A stretch of DNA of 64,000 nucleotides from Pycnopodia helianthoides. Its lineage: Eukaryota > Echinodermata > Asteroidea > Forcipulatida > Asteriidae. Location of the stretch: assembly GCA_032158295.1 (NCBI GenBank), contig CM063251.1:12315016-12379015 (forward strand), given 5' to 3'. Both the position numbers and the translations under genes were made by a program. The notes below the pieces were generated by a model. It was not told the DNA's origin. It did not search any database and saw only the letters and a program-made list of their open reading frames with translations. Below, piece after piece: positions 61,737 to 64,000 of the stretch. Each line of letters starts with the position of its first letter. Position 1 is the stretch's first letter.

Positions 61737-62060
61737 GGGTCCAGTTTCGTATTGCTTAACAATTTCTGCTAAGCAAAAAAGAGCAGGATACCAGTCACAT
61801 ATTATGTACATGTGACATGGTATTTTTGGCTGGTATAATTTTGCATAATTTTGTTGTGTTTATCTACTTTGTGCGCCTATGAATGTATGACGTTGGGCCG
61901 TGAGGGGTAATAGTTAGTATCTCTTACATGAAGCCTGGACCCAGTCTCATGACTCTGCTTACCACAAAATTCTGTGCTTATGGTGCCTGTAAAACACGCA
62001 ATTCTATGGGCAGTAAGTGCATAATTCTACGGTAAGCTGAGCCATTAAATTAGGCCCTGA
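61737..62060. repeat. MITE family 5 fragment and a related decayed element
   Basis: 61737-61880 has GAGCAGGATACCAGTCACA and ACATGTGACATGGTATTTTT as in 13881-14072. 61935-62057 begins GGACCCAGTCTCATGACTC and ends GCCATTAAATTAGGCCC, a similar design with different interior. Confidence 0.5.
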
Positions 62061-62248
62061 TGTTAACCATGACAAAAAGAGGCGTTTCTATTTTCAAAAT
62101 TGTAAGGAGTGTTTTCTCAACGCCAAAAACCATGGCCAAGACAATAGCACATTGGCAATGTACTATTTTAAACCTCAGGCCTGACGCGTAATGTATTATT
62201 GGCCATACTGGGTACTTTTTGCATTGGCCACACTCAAAACAACTCGCC

Positions 62249-63548
62249 TTAGTAGTTCCGGTTGTATCCCTGGATTGGAGGTGGTGGTGGTGGGGGTGGG
62301 GGAGGGGGGTTCCCACGTGGAGCTGCCTGAATGTACACACGAGATGCTGGGTGACGCTGTGCACTTTGGCGGCTGGGCTCCCTCTGTAATCCAGGCTCCA
62401 TCATTGCGGGGTCGTTGGCGGGAAAGTACATTCTATCCGCTCGGAGATCCTGCTGGAGGTTCATGTTACTGCGGTGATAGTGTGGCTCAGTACTTGATCT
62501 GGAGTTTCGGCCATAGCCATAGCCGAGAGAGTCGTCACCATAGGCAGAGTACCGGCGTGGATCCTTGAATGGGGTAATTAGAAAAATAAAAAACAGTTTC
62601 ATCATGTAATCATTATGTACTCGGATTTGGTGGCGTGTCGTGGCCGAGCGGTCAAGCGCACTGGACTCAAGCTCTGGTGTTTCTGACCAGCAGAGTTTGG
62701 GTCGAGTCCCGGTCTGGTCACATGTGTCCTTAAGCAAGACACTTTGAAACCATTATTGCTTCATCCTTCGGATGGAATGTAAAGCCGTTGGTCCCATATG
62801 TTGTGTAATGCACGTAAAAGAACCCAGATACACGTATCACTGAGAGAAGAGGTTCGCCCTGGTGTTTCTGGCAGTGGCTGCTGAATGCGCCGCAGCACCT
62901 TGTGAACCCTTACAAGGTGTTACATAAATGGGTCTCATAATCCAAAAACTTCAAAAACCTGTCTGGAAATAAATAATGATAGGTGCTTTGAGGCACCCAT
63001 AGAAAAAGTGCTCTATAAAACTAGCTATAATATAATGAGAGTGGGACTATTAAAAAAATTAAATAGTGGTTTTGAAGTTTGAATATCTGATCCAGTTGAA
63101 ACAATCTCAGTGGTCTAGTGGTAAGACATCTGCTCTAGAATATGGCAAAGGTTGTGGGTTCAAATCTCACCCAAGCAATATTCCTGTGGAATTTTTCTTC
63201 GGGGAAAGTACCGAGTATACAGTGCTTTGCATACATCGGTGTTAGGGCAAAAACCAACCAATTTTCTTACAAATTGCATTAACAATCTGAGGCAAGATGT
63301 TGGAGTTTCCATAGATCCTATTCAAGTAGCATACAATAATGACCCAGTGAACTTGTATTTTTGAGTATTAAAACAAACCTTTTAACAGCACAGAGCAAGA
63401 GGGATGTTCATGATATTTTAAACTGTACCTGTAAGTAGTTGTCCAATGGGATTGTCTCTGGAGCTATGTACGGCCGGACAAAGTTTGAACCGGCCTCAGA
63501 ATCCTTGCGGTAGTTACCGAGGGATGGCACTTCCCTTCGCATTCTCCT
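62249..63548 (-). CDS. Last two exons of an unrecognised gene, proline-rich C terminus
   Basis: Exons in transcript order, minus strand: 63548-63429 (40 codons) and 62563-62249 (104 codons plus TAA); both borders are GT-AG with phase 0. The first encodes RRMRREVPSLGNYRKDSEAG and SNFVRPYIAPETIPLDNYLQ, the second starts DPRRYSAYGDDSLGYGYG. It ends with a run of eleven prolines and IQGYNRNY. The many tyrosines, arginines and prolines fit a disordered tail, perhaps the cytoplasmic end of a membrane protein, but no family is recognised. Upstream exons lie beyond 64000. A SINE-B copy fills most of the intron. Confidence 0.7.
62629..63040 (+). repeat. SINE-B, longest copy
   Basis: GTCGTGGCCGAGCGGTCAAGC with the B box GGGTCGAGTCCC, then CTTGTGTCCTTAAGCAAG-type linker, TAATGCACGTAAAAGAACCC, GTTTCTGGCAGTGGCTGC, CGCCGCAGCACCTTGTGAAC and a 3' end AAAAAGTGCTCTATAAAAC. 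It serves as the reference for the other SINE-B pieces. Confidence 0.8.
63101..63262 (+). repeat. SINE-C copy
   Basis: CAGTGGTCTAGTGGTAAGAC with B box GGGTTCAAATCTC, then TCCTGTGGAATTTTTCTTCG and CGAGTATACAGTGCTTTGC. Matches 38281-38440. Confidence 0.7.
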
Positions 63549-64000
63549 CTGCAGAAACACATCAACATGATATATTAGTATTAGAGTTTGAATTGTTACT
63601 TGGCTCAAGCCTTATATTTATGGTGTAATACTTCATTGATTTTTGGAAGAGAACTTAATTCCATCCTTTAGTTTAAAAGAAAAAAAACCCTGAAAAATTT
63701 GACTCTTTTGTTGGTCATGTTTCAATGAAAAGAATAACAGTGTATGCTTTTTCAGGTATTTAGTGCAGTTCATACAAGTGTGTAAATGGTTTTTTTTTTA
63801 TTGCAGCAATTTTAGAGTCTTCAAGTGCTCTGTTCTCAACTTTGATAGCACCTCAGGTGCAACTAATTCACAGGAGGATTGTTAATGGTACGTGCTTTAT
63901 AATGAATTATATTTTTAAATTGAAACATAGTACGGCAGGTAGGTGATGGGATTGTGCCTTTGATGATACAAGCATGGTATTCTGCACACGGTCAGAGTAT

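Noticed and set aside
62190..62568. 125-codon plus-strand open frame
   Set aside because: It is the antisense shadow of the minus-strand proline-rich exon.

Overview
This is eukaryotic nuclear DNA: genes are split into many short exons with GT-AG (once AT-AC) borders, separated by AT-rich introns packed with short interspersed repeats. The proteins read as animal and deuterostome-like. The repeat style (tRNA-headed SINEs, many small inverted-repeat elements, an L2/CR1-type LINE tail ending in ATT repeats) resembles echinoderm genomes, probably a sea star. That placement is inference from memory of such genomes; no search was run.

Layout. 1-4505: repeats, then the SQOR promoter region. 4506-9710 (+): SQOR, mitochondrial sulfide:quinone oxidoreductase, 8 exons, 459 codons, followed by a 30-bp minisatellite in the presumed 3' UTR. 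10.3-16.4 kb: gene-poor, with several inverted-repeat elements. 16460-20791 (-): AP3S1-type sigma subunit of the AP-3 adaptor, 6 coding exons. 21401-33004 (+): MOCOS, molybdenum cofactor sulfurase, 13 exons, head-to-head with AP3S1. 33.0-37.7 kb: intergenic repeats. 37716-46316 (-): ZNF830-type zinc-finger protein, 9 exons, with a U12-type AT-AC first intron. 46580-57324 (+): ORC2, 12 exons, head-to-head with ZNF830 and only 263 bp from it. 57.3-62.2 kb: intergenic, with a 17-bp minisatellite. 62249-63548 (-): the last two exons of an unrecognised gene with a proline-rich C terminus that continues beyond the window.

The genes are unrelated housekeeping loci and do not form a pathway. The striking points are: (1) the 3' end of MOCOS exon 2 and its splice donor are tandemly repeated five times with a 79-bp period, leaving ten copies of GGTGAGTAC in intron 2; (2) a textbook U12 AT-AC intron splits the conserved AKY motif of ZNF830; (3) single-base frame breaks occur in coding exons of MOCOS, ZNF830 and ORC2, most economically read as base-level errors in the assembly; (4) there are about twenty inverted-repeat elements, several present in two or more copies within the window.
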